This document shows positions 1 through 10,440 of a stretch of DNA of 64,000 nucleotides, piece after piece. Made by a program: the position numbers and the translations under genes. The stretch covers positions 45,772,866 through 45,836,865 of the forward strand of contig CM019717.1 of NCBI GenBank assembly GCA_009760885.1, in the 5' to 3' direction. The notes beneath the pieces were generated by a model. That model searched no databases. It saw nothing but the letters and a program-made list of their open reading frames with translations, and was not told where the DNA came from. Each line of letters starts with the position of its first letter. The stretch's first letter is position 1. Source of the DNA: Achatina immaculata. Its lineage: Eukaryota > Mollusca > Gastropoda > Stylommatophora > Achatinidae.

Positions 1-59
1 AGAAAGAAACAGTTGGGCCAAGGAAAGAGCAGGCGTGAGACTAAACCTTCAAGAACAAT

Positions 60-1512
60 TTGAAAAAAAAGAAAGTTAAGCAGTTGCACAAACAGAATTT
101 GGCCACATTTCTGCACATTCATCTAATATAATCTAAATGCCATGCTGCGTGTCATAGGCGATCATTTCTCTCCACAATTCCTTGTCTTTTGCACTGATTA
201 TGAGATCTGCCGGTGACTTTCTTCCTAGCCCACTGACAGCCCATCCAGTAACTTCTCTCTCTGTCTCTTCTACCCTCAATTTTTCCAGCTGCCACAGTGT
301 GTTCCAATTTTCCTATTCTCAGGAAATGTCCTATAAATCTTGCTTGTTTGCCTCTGATCTTTGCTATAATTTGCTTTTTAACTCCAGTCTCTCTTAAGAC
401 TTCTTCATTGGTTTTCTTGGCTGTCCATGGTACCCTCAACATCCTTCTTGTAAACCACACTTCCATGGCCTCCATTTCTCACTGTACTCTCTTATTCATA
501 GATCATGCTTCACACCCATAAAACAAAATTGGGTCAATGTAACATTTAAGTACTTGGAATCTTGTTTCCATTGATATGGATCTGTTGCACAAGATGTGTC
601 TCATTGTCTGGAATGCTGACTTGGTCTGAGCATGTCTGCTTTTTATTTCACTGTGACATTTCTCATCAGTTGTTATAATCATTTTTCTAAGTACTTGAAT
701 CTATCAATGTGTTTCAGTTCTGTGCCATCGATGGTAATGCTACATTTTGGTGGTATTCTTTTCTTTGAGATGACCATCACTTCAGTCTTCTTTTTATTCA
801 GGCTGAGACCTTTACTTTTACTTTCATGAACCACGACATCCAGAAGAGTCTGTAGCTCCCCTTCACTTTTAGCAGTCGGACTGTGTCGTCTACATATCAG
901 CCAACTGATATTCCTGGCAAACTCTCTATATTTCTTATTATGTTTTTGCTCTACAAGGAGAAGAGGTCAGGAGATACAACATATCCTTGTCTCACTCTCA
1001 GTTTTATGTCTTGGAATGCTCCTATTTGGTTATCAACCCTCATTGCTGCCAATATATGTTTTTGATAAGTTTCAGATCTTTCCCATCTTTGTCTTCCAGC
1101 ATTCTTATAATTTCTGTGTGTCGCACTTTATCAAATGCTTTACAGCAGTCTATGAAGCATAAGTATAGGTCCGTCTTTAATTCTATTGATCTCTCCATCA
1201 ATGTTCTCATTATATATATGGCATTACTTGTACCTTTTCCTTCAACGAAGCCGCACTGTTCTTCAGCGACTTCTGGTTTTATTTTGCTCCTGACTCTTCT
1301 CATGACAAAATGAAGCAGGATTTTGGTAACATGGCTCATAAGACTAATGGTTGGATGGTCTTCACATTCTACTGCACCTTGTTTCTTTGGTAGGGCAATG
1401 AAACTGATTGCAAAAGGCCTGATGGGACATAGTTACTGTTATATATGTCATTCTGCAAACTGGTAATTATTTCTATGCTAAGCTCTCCTAATGGTTTCTA
1501 ATTATTGGGGAA
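60..1512 (-). mobile_element. RTE-type LINE (RTE-1), reverse transcriptase and 3' end
   Basis: Degenerate minus-strand non-LTR retrotransposon. Reverse-transcriptase blocks seen: EEQCGFVEGKGTSNAIYIMR (about 1270) and LYLCFIDCCKAFDKVRHTEI (about 1150). The C-terminal block VWFTRRMLRVPWTAKKTNEE (about 460) resembles the BovB/RTE-clade tail. Stops and frameshifts break the frame. It is the 3' half of one element whose 5' half is at 4737-5215; a Penelope-like tail and a piggyBac element sit between. The AT-rich sequence at 60-130 is probably its 3' end. Confidence 0.8.
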
Positions 1513-2192
1513 AGTCCCCAATCATTTCAATGGCCCAAACCATAGTGGCAAATCTAATTTTCTGGTAACAGCCATTAAACAATGTCACGCAAATGGCACA
1601 AGCCACTTAGCTCTTGAGAACCACTACATTCAGGACTTTGGGACGCTGGAACCACATGTTTTGAATTCGTTATTCACTAATCTTCCACAATCTTATTCAT
1701 TCTCACTTGCTGCACATAGTTTAGTACCCTCATACATCATCACATTACTATTCCTCTACCACAACCATAATCATTCATTTCACCTTCTCCTAAATAGATT
1801 GCCATCCCATCCCTACCATCATCTACTATCAAGCATCTCAAATCCCTATCCATTCACTACCATCATCATCACCATCACCTTCCACTCCCTAAGAGTACCG
1901 GTCATGGATAGGTGCTCTCCAGTCATCCCTGTTCTTGGAATAATTCTCTGCTTCTTCTGTGCACATCCTTGTCACATTTTCTACACTCAACCATGTACAA
2001 TTTTGCACCTTTTCAGATCGAACGCTCTGTTTCCATCATTACCATTGCTTCTTGTTTATGCTTCTATTGAGGGCATAAATGCGATTTTGGTGCTGTGTTG
2101 ATCCAGAGGCTGAGATAAGTCCTTTTTCAATTTTTTTATTAATTTTTCCATTTTTTATTGTTCTGTTATCATTAAATTTTCCTAGTTTATAC
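1513..2192 (+). mobile_element. Penelope-like element 3' tail (GIY-YIG part)
   Basis: Encodes VPNHFNGPNHSGKSNFLVTA and [17 protein letters not shown], the C-terminal half of a GIY-YIG endonuclease of the kind fused to Penelope-like reverse transcriptases. It closely matches the longer copy at 36531-37532, including an untranslated tail ending TTTCCTAGTTTATACA. The 5' part is truncated. It is inserted inside the RTE-1 coding region. Confidence 0.7.
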
Positions 2193-2252
2193 ACATTCTG
2201 GTGCTTTGTTGTTCTTCATGTGTTTGATGGCTTCTTCCACTTCTGCTTTTAA
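2193..2252 (-). mobile_element. RTE-1 linker fragment between two insertions
   Basis: Sixty bases of RTE-1 coding sequence reading LKAEVEEAIKHMKNNKAPE on the minus strand, caught between the Penelope-like tail and the piggyBac. It joins in frame across the TTAA to the RTE-1 piece starting at 4733, confirming one original LINE. Confidence 0.8.
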
Positions 2253-2571
2253 CACTTTATGGACCACAGGAAAAAACCCCAGTTCCCAGCCATTTTTCTG
2301 AAAAATGAAGTTTTTTGAGTGGACTTAGAAAAGTATGCATATCTCTACTCATCCTTTAGGAGAATGTGATCCAGCTTGGTTTTCAGACTCCCAAGACCCT
2401 CTAGTACTTCTTGAGTGTGTGATATCTTGTGAAACAATTATCTGGATGCAGTGGGACTTGACAACTTTTACAAATAATCTTGTTTCACTTCTTTTCCCAT
2501 TGACCAAGCATACTCTGCACTTCCTAGATGGTGCTTTTTTAGTGCCTTGACCCTCAAGCTTCACCAGGACA

Positions 2572-2712
2572 TGATCCTTTACTATTTCAGATAATCTTCC
2601 TGGAAGATCCTTTACTATTCCAGATAATCTTCCTGGAAGATCCTTTACTATTCCAGATAATCTTCCTGGAAGATCCTTTATTATTCCAGATAGTCTTCCT
2701 GGAAGATCCATG
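2572..2712 (-). repeat. 33-bp tandem repeat, C-terminus of PB1
   Basis: Four copies of an 11-residue unit [11 protein letters not shown] in frame, between the catalytic region and the Cys-rich motif. The 32-37.6 kb copy has two units and the 19.9-21.4 kb copy about one, so the number varies between elements. Confidence 0.88.
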
Positions 2713-3252
2713 CTTGGAGCTCTTTTGAGCTGTTTGGTAGGAGGTTCATTATCATCACCTTCTTCCAAGATTTCTTGAACAGTAGAATTGGTTTCGGAGA
2801 GCCAGAATCTTGCCACTTCAACCAAATACTGCTTATAGGTCTTCTTGTTCTTATTTAAGGCTCTGTAGATTATGTATGAGTTAAATAATGCACAATTGAT
2901 GAGACAGAATTCTACTTTTTTTGTTCCATTTCTCTGTCTTCCTCAAGATGTTGTAGTATGAAAGATACTGATCAGCCCTGTCTACTCCCTTCATGTGCTT
3001 GTAATCAACAATGCAAATTGGTTTCATTTTTGGCTGTCCAGTTTTTCTATCAGTCTTCCCAGTAGCAAATATTCTTGAATTGTGCATTGTTTATATCATG
3101 CGGACAACTCATGTCTTTCCAGACATAAAGAAGTGTTTGGTCTTTCCAACAAAATGTGCTTTCACTTTTCTGTATTCCTTTGGAAGCAGCTTTCAAACTT
3201 TTTTGGCAGTCCTCTGTTTTCCCTAATTGTTCCACAGACTCTGGTTTTGTTT

Positions 3253-3490
3253 TGCAGTAAAACTTCAGCCACTGACACACTGTTGTAATAGTTGTCTTGA
3301 TATACATGGTGCCACATTCCAAGATAGGGGCTCAGAACTTCAGCCACTGACACACTGCTGTCATAGTTGTCTTGATATACATGGTGCCACAATCCAAGAT
3401 AGGGGCTCAGAACTTCAGCCATTGACACACTGCTGTCATAGTTGTCTTGATATACATGGTGCCACAATCCAAGATAGGGGCTCAGAACTG
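3253..3490 (-). repeat. 75-bp in-frame triplication in the PB1 transposase
   Basis: Three near-identical 75-bp units (boundaries at 3327, 3402, 3477), each coding [20 protein letters not shown] or a close variant. Each unit carries one copy of the second catalytic Asp region. The other piggyBac copy with this region (about 35560) has a single unit. Confidence 0.9.
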
Positions 3491-4736
3491 ACAGGGCCAT
3501 TTCTTCTAGCTTCTTTCCTTCTCCTGTGTATGTTTCCATGTTTAGTATGTAGCCTGTGTCACTCTCACACACCAATCTCACAAGGATCCCATACTTTGTT
3601 AACTTTGAAGGATTATATGTCCTAAATTTCAGTCTTCCTCTCCAAGGAATCATTCCTCCGTCAAGCGAAAGCTGCTGTTTTGGTTTATACAACTCTTGAA
3701 ACTTAGGCAAAAATTAATCCACACAGGTTTTATTTTGTTACTTTTGCCCGTTTCTAGAAGTGTCTCAGATTTGTCAGAGAAGTGCAGAAATGTCAGAAGA
3801 TGCTCAATTTTAGCTCTGCTCATTGTTTTTGAAAATACTGGTGTTTCCAGAGGAGGGTCTGTTGTCCAGTACTCTTTCCAGTGTGGCTTCCTAGTCTGGC
3901 CCATCAAAATGATCAATCCAAAGAATTTTTTCATGTCTACAGGCGTTATATTTTCAGACAAAAGGCAGTAGGTTTGTGCATATGTTGGGTCTGTGCATGG
4001 TATAAATTTTCATGATGAAATAATAGTTCAAAAAAATAATTCCCAAACATTAGACTGCAAATTTCCTCTATGCTGTCTACTTTGTTTACATTCACTGAAA
4101 CACCAGGATTTCCTATACATTTTTCAAGAACTGGTGTAGAATCAGTGTTACTCCACACACCTATATCACTGCTAACTCTATCACATGAAAAATGTAAAAT
4201 ACCTGCTGCTGGAGCATTATATCCTGACACTGAATCACAATCACTGTCAACCAGAACCTCCACTACCTGACACATCGACAGTGTGCCTAGTTATCATAGG
4301 TCTTATCATATCACTGTCGCAGGAATCACTTTGAAACACATCATTTTCATTACAAGAATCATTAAACAGTGATTTTTCATCATCAGTAGGGCAGACTGAC
4401 GACAAATCATAGCATAATTCAGCACCAGCAGCAGCATCATCGAGAGAAGCGTGCTCCGCCATTTAGAAAAATGTCGACTTGCAAAATCTCGCAAAACATG
4501 TGTTCCGACAACTAATAACACGAGAATATGATTTTTTAAAAAGTTATGAAGATTGAAAACAATATTTTGTTATGTTACTTTGCAGTAAAAATACAGACAA
4601 CCAAAGGTTACTTTAAATAACAAGCTAGAAACAGTTTGAATAAGATGACCATCGAAAATGGCAAATCTGCCTTTTGGCCAACAATGGATGGAAACCGGAA
4701 AACGGATTTTCTCGTCTTTGGCCCAGGAAGTGTTAA

Positions 4737-5215
4737 TATGTGAGCCCTTTCATTATTATTTCGTATATCTATTTCACTTCTATTGTCCTCATAGAGTTCT
4801 CTAATGTATTTGCTCCATCTTGCCATTATTTCATCTCTGTCCATTACTGTATGCCCCTCCTCTGACTTCAGGTAACCAATCTTGTGGCATGTCCTTTTGT
4901 TCATTAACTCCTTTATTTGTTTGTTCATATCTCTTGCGTTTCCATGATGGCGTGTCTCTATTTCACTACATTTCTTATTTAGCCACTCCTCTTTAGCTTT
5001 ATTGCATTTGTGTCTTATTTCTTTATTTATTTTGTCATATTCATCTTTATCTTCCTTAAGACTTCTTCTCTGATCCATTACTTGCAAATTTCTTCTGTCA
5101 TCCACCCCTGTTTAGCATGTTTTTTATCTGGAGGTAGGATTTCGATAGATGTTTGCTGAATAGTCTTTGAGCATATTTCATTGTTCATCAATCATTTGAT
5201 ACAGCTCATATGATA
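4737..5215 (-). mobile_element. RTE-1 LINE 5' part (endonuclease-RT linker)
   Basis: Open on the minus strand from 5105, coding a lysine-rich coiled-coil-like linker (EYDKINKEIRHKCNKAKEEW, EGHTVMDRDEIMARWSKYIR) typical between endonuclease and reverse transcriptase in RTE elements. The frame meets the piggyBac end at the TTAA after ERAHI. Similar codons continue weakly to about 5215; the endonuclease itself is absent. Confidence 0.75.
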
Positions 5216-5544
5216 CTGTAAACCACCAATCTCAAAGTCTTGCTCTCCAAGATATTAGAAGCACTCCATGTCCACTTTGACCTAATAAATATTCCACACT
5301 ATGGCAAATGCTTGCAAGCTGCAAGAACAAGCAATGGACAGAAGAGCAAGAGCCAGCAGGGATCTGGATCAGTAGCAACAAAAAAATAAAACATTAAGTA
5401 ATAACCGAGAAGCCAGACTTACACAATTTGGGCATGTGACTGGACATCTTCATAAACAAGGAAATACTGAATAAAGACTTTCTGTAACATATATTTGAAA
5501 GAATGATAAAAAGCAATAAATTCTAAAATCACCACCTATTGTTG

Positions 5545-5775
5545 AACACAAAGTTCCCCTTGTGGAACTTTGCCTATCTAACAGCTCTATTGAAGGCTTC
5601 TCAGTTGTAAAAAAAAATGCCCTGCTGCTGATGCAACCATTTGCAAATCATCAACAATGTCGTTGTCATCTTCATCTTGGTCTTTCTCTCTTTTTCCCAT
5701 TATGTACCCTTCCAAAAACTGTCTTCTCCAAACTCTCATGATGTTTATAATATGTCCAAAATACTCTGTACTGTC
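5545..5775 (-). mobile_element. RTE-2 LINE 3' fragment
   Basis: Minus-strand relic reading [13 protein letters not shown] then [15 protein letters not shown], the C-terminal block of the RTE-2 family defined at 47282-50682. It is truncated at both ends. About 70 bp of unassigned sequence separates it from the next SINE piece. Confidence 0.7.
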
Positions 5776-5846
5776 AAATCCGTTTAATGCCACATCGCTG
5801 GGACCGTCAAAATATAGTGACATTAAGCAGGGTCCATTATAAGTAA

Positions 5847-5948
5847 GGACCATATCACCCTCTAGTGTGCTGACAGGTCAAGGCAAATATGGGCACTAAC
5901 ACCATATCCCTATGTGCCTCTAAGGCATGACAGGATTACCTTTACCTT
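5847..5948 (+). mobile_element. SINE 3' domain fragment
   Basis: Matches the body of the tRNA-derived SINE at 12648-12925 (motifs ACCATATCACCCTCTAGTG and CACTAACACCATATCCCTA) but lacks the tRNA head. It abuts the hAT element: its end was the hAT target site. Confidence 0.75.
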
Positions 5949-5956
5949 ATTATAAG

Positions 5957-8858
5957 TAGGCTTACCATAATATATGTTTCTCAAACCGGGATGCCTACCA
6001 TAATATTTTTTCTCAAACCAGGACGCTTATCATATTTATTTCTCAAACCAGGACAATTCTGAGAAAATACTCACAACAGAAAATAAAGCCTACTAGGATA
6101 AGTAGCTATGACTGAAAAGGCTAAATAAAGAAGTTATATAAAAAAAAAAAAGTTCAAAGCAATTTTTAATAACTCAACTGAACATACCTTATTATGAAGA
6201 AGTTATTAATATTTATCACTTGTGTGAAAAGTGTAAAAATTATTTTTAATGGCACTGAAAAATTCACTGCAATTTAGTTCACTGTTAATTTTGCAGCATA
6301 GTAAAGCTCTGACGGCTGATTCAGACGTTCTACCTTTCTTCAGATCATATGATATTCATTATTGAGAATACTGGTGCAGATGTGCCTGGCATGCTGAAAA
6401 TGTATTCTATAATTCGAACAAAATTGGGAAATGAAATGTTCTTTTCTTTGAAATGACTGAAAAGTTGATATCCATTTTTCTTCACAACTTGTATTTTTCC
6501 AAATTTCATAGTTTGCTGACCAAAAAGCTTTTGCAATCACTACTTCATCAAATAGTTGATCCATGTTTATTGTACTATTTGCAACAGTTCCATTAATTTT
6601 TTCAACTGAAGATTCAATTTCAGACCATGCTAATTCATTGTTGTTTATCCAAGTAAAAGATTCTGCTCCAGCAAAACTGTTTTCCCATAGATCAATGTAA
6701 GAAAGACATCTGTCATAAAATGCTGTAAACTCTTGTAGAATTGTACCGATATCAATATTTCCATTATTTTCTAGTATTCTAAAATGTTTTTTTTTTGCTT
6801 CTTGAGGCATAAATTTATTATCATGCCTTTCCTAAAGGTTTGTTTTTAATTTTGCAAGTTCACTGACAATATCAGTTGCACTCGCTTTTGTACTTTCCAT
6901 AATCAAGATAGCTTTGCTAAACAATTTCAGTTGCTCTTGCATTCATTCATTCATTTGCATGTCCCTTGCAGAACTTTGCCTCTCTAACAGCACTCCTGTA
7001 GGCCTCTTGGTTGTGAGCAAGATGGCCTGCTGCTGATGCATCCATTTGCAGATCATCAACGATGTCTTGCAGCCATCTGTGCCTTGGTCTTCCTCTCTTT
7101 CTTTTCCCCATTAAGCACCCTTCCAAGACGGTCTTCTCTAGATTATCATAATGTTTAATGTGTCCAAAATATTTAAGTTTTCTCTCTTCAATCCTCTTTA
7201 CTAGCCAACCTTCTTCAATATTAAGTTGCCTTTGCACAAACCACAAATACATTTCACCACAATCATTATAAAAAAAAAAAACGTTTTATCATCACTGGAT
7301 AGTGTTCTTGTGAAATAAAATAAGATTTCAGTTCTTCACAGACTTCAAGTATTCTGTCAATAGCTGGAAGTAGCGAAAGAAAACGGGTGTTGCCATGTTG
7401 AAGAACCTTTTTATACTCTACATCTACAAATTCACAGAACTCTTTTAGTTGAGTGACTCAAACCGTGGAAATGTTTATAAATTTTGACCACTAAAGCTTC
7501 TATTTCAATAGGTAGAACATCGACTACAGTTTGAAGGCAAATGTGTACAATGTGAGCACCGCAACCAATGCCAACAATATTTCTTCCTAGTTCTTTCTTC
7601 AATCTACTGTAAATATTGCTTTCTCCTCAAAGTTTAACACCCCCAAAATTAGTACTGCAATTATCTCCACAAAATGCAATAATGTTTTGGGCTATACTAT
7701 GAGTTTTTATAGCTGACATTAAATGGTTTGTCAGTATTTTTGCAGTTTCACCGGGAACTGATTGAAAGTCTGAAAGTTTAACTTTTACGCCACAATCTGG
7801 TACAAAATAAAGCACAACATTTGGCACATTTTTAATTTCGTTCCTGCTGGAAGAATCTACTGATACCGTCACAAAATTTGTTTTATTTAAATCTTCGCAA
7901 AGCTGCTGAAACAACAGTGGCTTAATCACATTAACAGCGACAGCTTCACATTTTGATGTGGCTAGTCTAAACTTTGCTTCAAAGAGCTTCGAAATCAATT
8001 TAGATGAACAATCGACTGACTTAAAGCTGAGATTGTGAATAGCAACATGAAATGCAAAAGTTGCTTCTTTAGCTGCTATTAAAAATTCTTTGTCACTTAA
8101 ATCAGTACCTTTAAAATATGAGAATAAATTTGTGGAAGTTCCTGCCGCCGCTACTAGGTTTGCCTTATGTTTCACACATTTCAAGTGATTTTTAAACTGA
8201 AATTTCTGAAAAGCACAGTTCACATTTCACTTTGTCAATACAATCACAAACTTTTTTCTTTTTTCAAAAACGGATAATCCTTTTTCCTTTTTTAATTCAT
8301 CAGTAAACACGCAGTTTCTTTTTGGCATTTTGGAGATTAAATTAATTTAATGTACAGTACAGAATGATGGCAAATGCTGACTCGCAATTTGAAATCAACT
8401 AAGATAGGACATGCGCAACAATGACATGGCCAGTATAAGTTCCAATGTAGCCAACTCTAACTGAAACAAAATATCTAAAAAATGAAATAAAAATATCTGG
8501 ATCTCATAGGCTAAATGCTATTATAAATTCTGTGAAAAATATCTGAATGAAAAAATAAAACATCTAAATTCATTAAGCCACATGCTCTAAATTTTGGAAG
8601 AAAACTAGACAACTTTAAAAGTACTTAGATCTAGATACAAAATATTTAGATTGGCAACAGTGAGTGTAACAGAGGGGATATTTTGGTTGCCAAATCGCCA
8701 TTTTACCAGAGGCTGCACTATTTTTTTACTTCTTGTATATTCGCCAGTTTTAAAATGTTACCAAATAACTGGGACAAAATGACAAACTGGCCGGGATGCA
8801 GGGGCCACATTATCAAACCAGGACAGTCCCAGTCTAAGCAGGACATCTGGTAAGCCTA
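5957..8858 (-). mobile_element. hAT-superfamily DNA transposon with 8-bp target duplication
   Basis: Bounded by an exact 8-bp duplication ATTATAAG (5949-5956 and 8859-8866) and short inverted ends TAGGCTTACCA. The minus strand encodes a decayed transposase starting MPKRNCVFTDELKKEKG at 8328, with a Cys motif near the N-terminus, then LFSYFKGTDLSDKEFLIAAK, VSVDSSSRNEIK and NIIAFCGDNCSTNFGG, and a C-terminal part ending near 6345. Frameshifts and an RTE-2 fragment at 6940-7262 break it. The 8-bp duplication places it in hAT; the family within hAT is not clear. Confidence 0.85.
6940..7262 (-). mobile_element. RTE-2 LINE 3' fragment inside the hAT element
   Basis: Starts with the family's (ATTC)n tail, then codes on the minus strand [40 protein letters not shown] and AGHLAHNQEAY. 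It is 5'-truncated and interrupts the hAT transposase between its two recognisable blocks. Confidence 0.85.
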
Positions 8859-8866
8859 ATTATAAG

Positions 8867-9433
8867 GGCTTTAACTGAGCCAGTGTGTGTGTCCATCCAC
8901 CTCACATTTTCTACATTAAACATATAGCAAATAGCCAAAGCTATAGTCATCGGACACATAATGTGCTAATCACTAAATATATTAATCACAAAAGACATTA
9001 AGTCTTAGTCTTACATCACAGACAGCACTAAAATAAAGCAGCACCTGAATTGTCAGCAGAGTAGTAAAAAAATGTGTAATTCTGCTTGTGTAGTGATAAC
9101 TGGTCTATTAATCAGATGTGTTAGACATGTTACAGCACATGACAGCTGTTAAGCTATTTTCAGCTCGTTGCCATTAGATGAGTCATGAAACTGTTAACGC
9201 TTTGTGAGATACTTATAGCTTTGACTCGCCCAGTTTGTGATACAAAGCGGAGTCTTTACCTTCTCTGGGTGCAGTGACATTAACCAATTTGTGCCTATAA
9301 GCGGGGTGATATTAACCTAAGTAAAGCCCACTAATTTCTTATGGGAGTTAGCTGGGGATACAAATTTCCGTGACAATATCTGGGCTGTGACATAAAGTGA
9401 TGTGATATTAAGTGGCTTTGACTGTAAATGCTG
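8867..9433. other. intergenic or distal 3' region, no gene seen
   Basis: AT-rich sequence with short stop-bounded frames only. I looked here for the missing ASH1L C-terminal exon and saw no matching residues. Confidence 0.5.
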
Positions 9434-9435
9434 CT

Positions 9436-9655
9436 GACAATGTTGGACTCACCAAGTCTGTGCTTACATAGTCTACATACGTTACAGACAATGTTAGACT
9501 CACCAAGTCTGTGTTTACATAGTCTATACATGTTACAGACAATGTTGGACTCATCAAGTCTGTGCTTACATAGTCTATATATGTTACAGACAATGTTGGA
9601 CTCACTAAGTCTGTGCTTACATAGTGAAGACAGGCTACTGATAATATTGGACTCA
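9436..9655. repeat. 51-bp minisatellite
   Basis: Just over four copies of a 51-bp unit beginning GACAATGTTGGACTCACC, with the first repeat starts at 9436 and 9487. Because 51 is a multiple of three, both strands show artificial open frames. Confidence 0.9.
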
Positions 9656-10009
9656 CCAAAAATGTTCTCTTGATTTTAAGTTTGGTATCATACCAATCAA
9701 AACAAAATCTGCTTGTGTTGATAGTATATCTGCATGAAAAAGATCAGATTCAGTTTAAAAAAAGAAAAAAAATGAATACTTATTTTTTAAAAACAGTTTC
9801 CACTAAAAAAAAAACATTTAGAACAACATCAGTTTGGCCTAAGAAATGTTTTTGTGACTCATGAAGGCTGTTACAACAATAGCAACTACAATACAATTCA
9901 GTATATAAGAACAAAACACACTACAGGAAGAACTAAAGGAAGCAGGAAAGACATGGTTTGAGGTATCCCGACCTGCTAAAGATAGGATTGACTGAAGAAC
10001 CTTTGTTAA

Positions 10010-10440
10010 CTCCTCCCATGCTGCAAAAAAAAAAAAAACGCGGACGTTCTTGTCCGTGCCACACAAAAAGCGTGGGTCTTGATATGTATAGGGGGTATAG
10101 TTGTAAAAGTGAAAAGTATTTCCACTTTAAAAGTATACATATTATGCATGAAAATAGTTGTAAATGTAAGATTTCATAAATTAGGAAAAATGAAGTAGTG
10201 TGATGATTTTAGCTGATAAATGCGTAGTGCTTACCATCAGCGATGCCTAGATGTACAATGTTTACCATCGGCGATTTCCAGATCTACTTAAATTTTTGTC
10301 CGATCTCGTCACGTGGTGGCATTCTCACTAAAATGTCTGAAATAACCTTCTAACTACTTCTCCAGTCCATTTAATAGGTCTAGATCTACTTGGGATAGAT
10401 TCAGGAACAGTGTTCTGGTCACAGGACATGTCTTTATGCC
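10010..10440. mobile_element. TTAA-flanked MITE, third copy, left part
   Basis: Preceded by TTAA (10006-10009) and starting CTCCTCCCATGC, it follows the 49253-49945 MITE through landmarks such as GTCTAGATCTACTTGGGATA up to about 10440, where homology stops and the GC-rich block begins. A possible matching right end (GCAGGGAAAGTG then TTAA) lies at 12011-12026. Confidence 0.7.

Larger units (their letters stand above)
2253..4732 (-). mobile_element. piggyBac-type transposon copy 1 (PB1), decayed
   Basis: Flanked by TTAA on both sides (2249-2252 and 4733-4736), with imperfect inverted ends CACTTTATGGACC and CACTTCCTGGGCC. The minus strand carries a broken piggyBac (PGBD4-like) transposase starting at 4462 with an acidic N-terminus, [62 protein letters not shown] and a C-terminal Cys-rich zinc motif [12 protein letters not shown]. 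The three catalytic Asp regions (ESD, QDN, GVD) are recognisable. Frameshifts at about 4250, 3960 and 3710 make it a pseudogene. The QDN segment is triplicated and a C-terminal 33-bp unit is present four times. Confidence 0.88.

Noticed and set aside
1505..2101. A 198-codon protein-coding gene
   Set aside because: Only the first third is protein-like (GIY-YIG tail of a Penelope-like element); the rest is the element's low-complexity 3' region, and the 37-kb copy shows the same layout.
9436..9655. CRISPR-like regular repeats
   Set aside because: Units are directly tandem with no unique spacers and the sequence is clearly eukaryotic.
9408..9673. Long open frames on both strands (81-83 codons)
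   Set aside because: They come from a 51-bp tandem repeat whose length is a multiple of three; the peptides are pure repeats with no known family.
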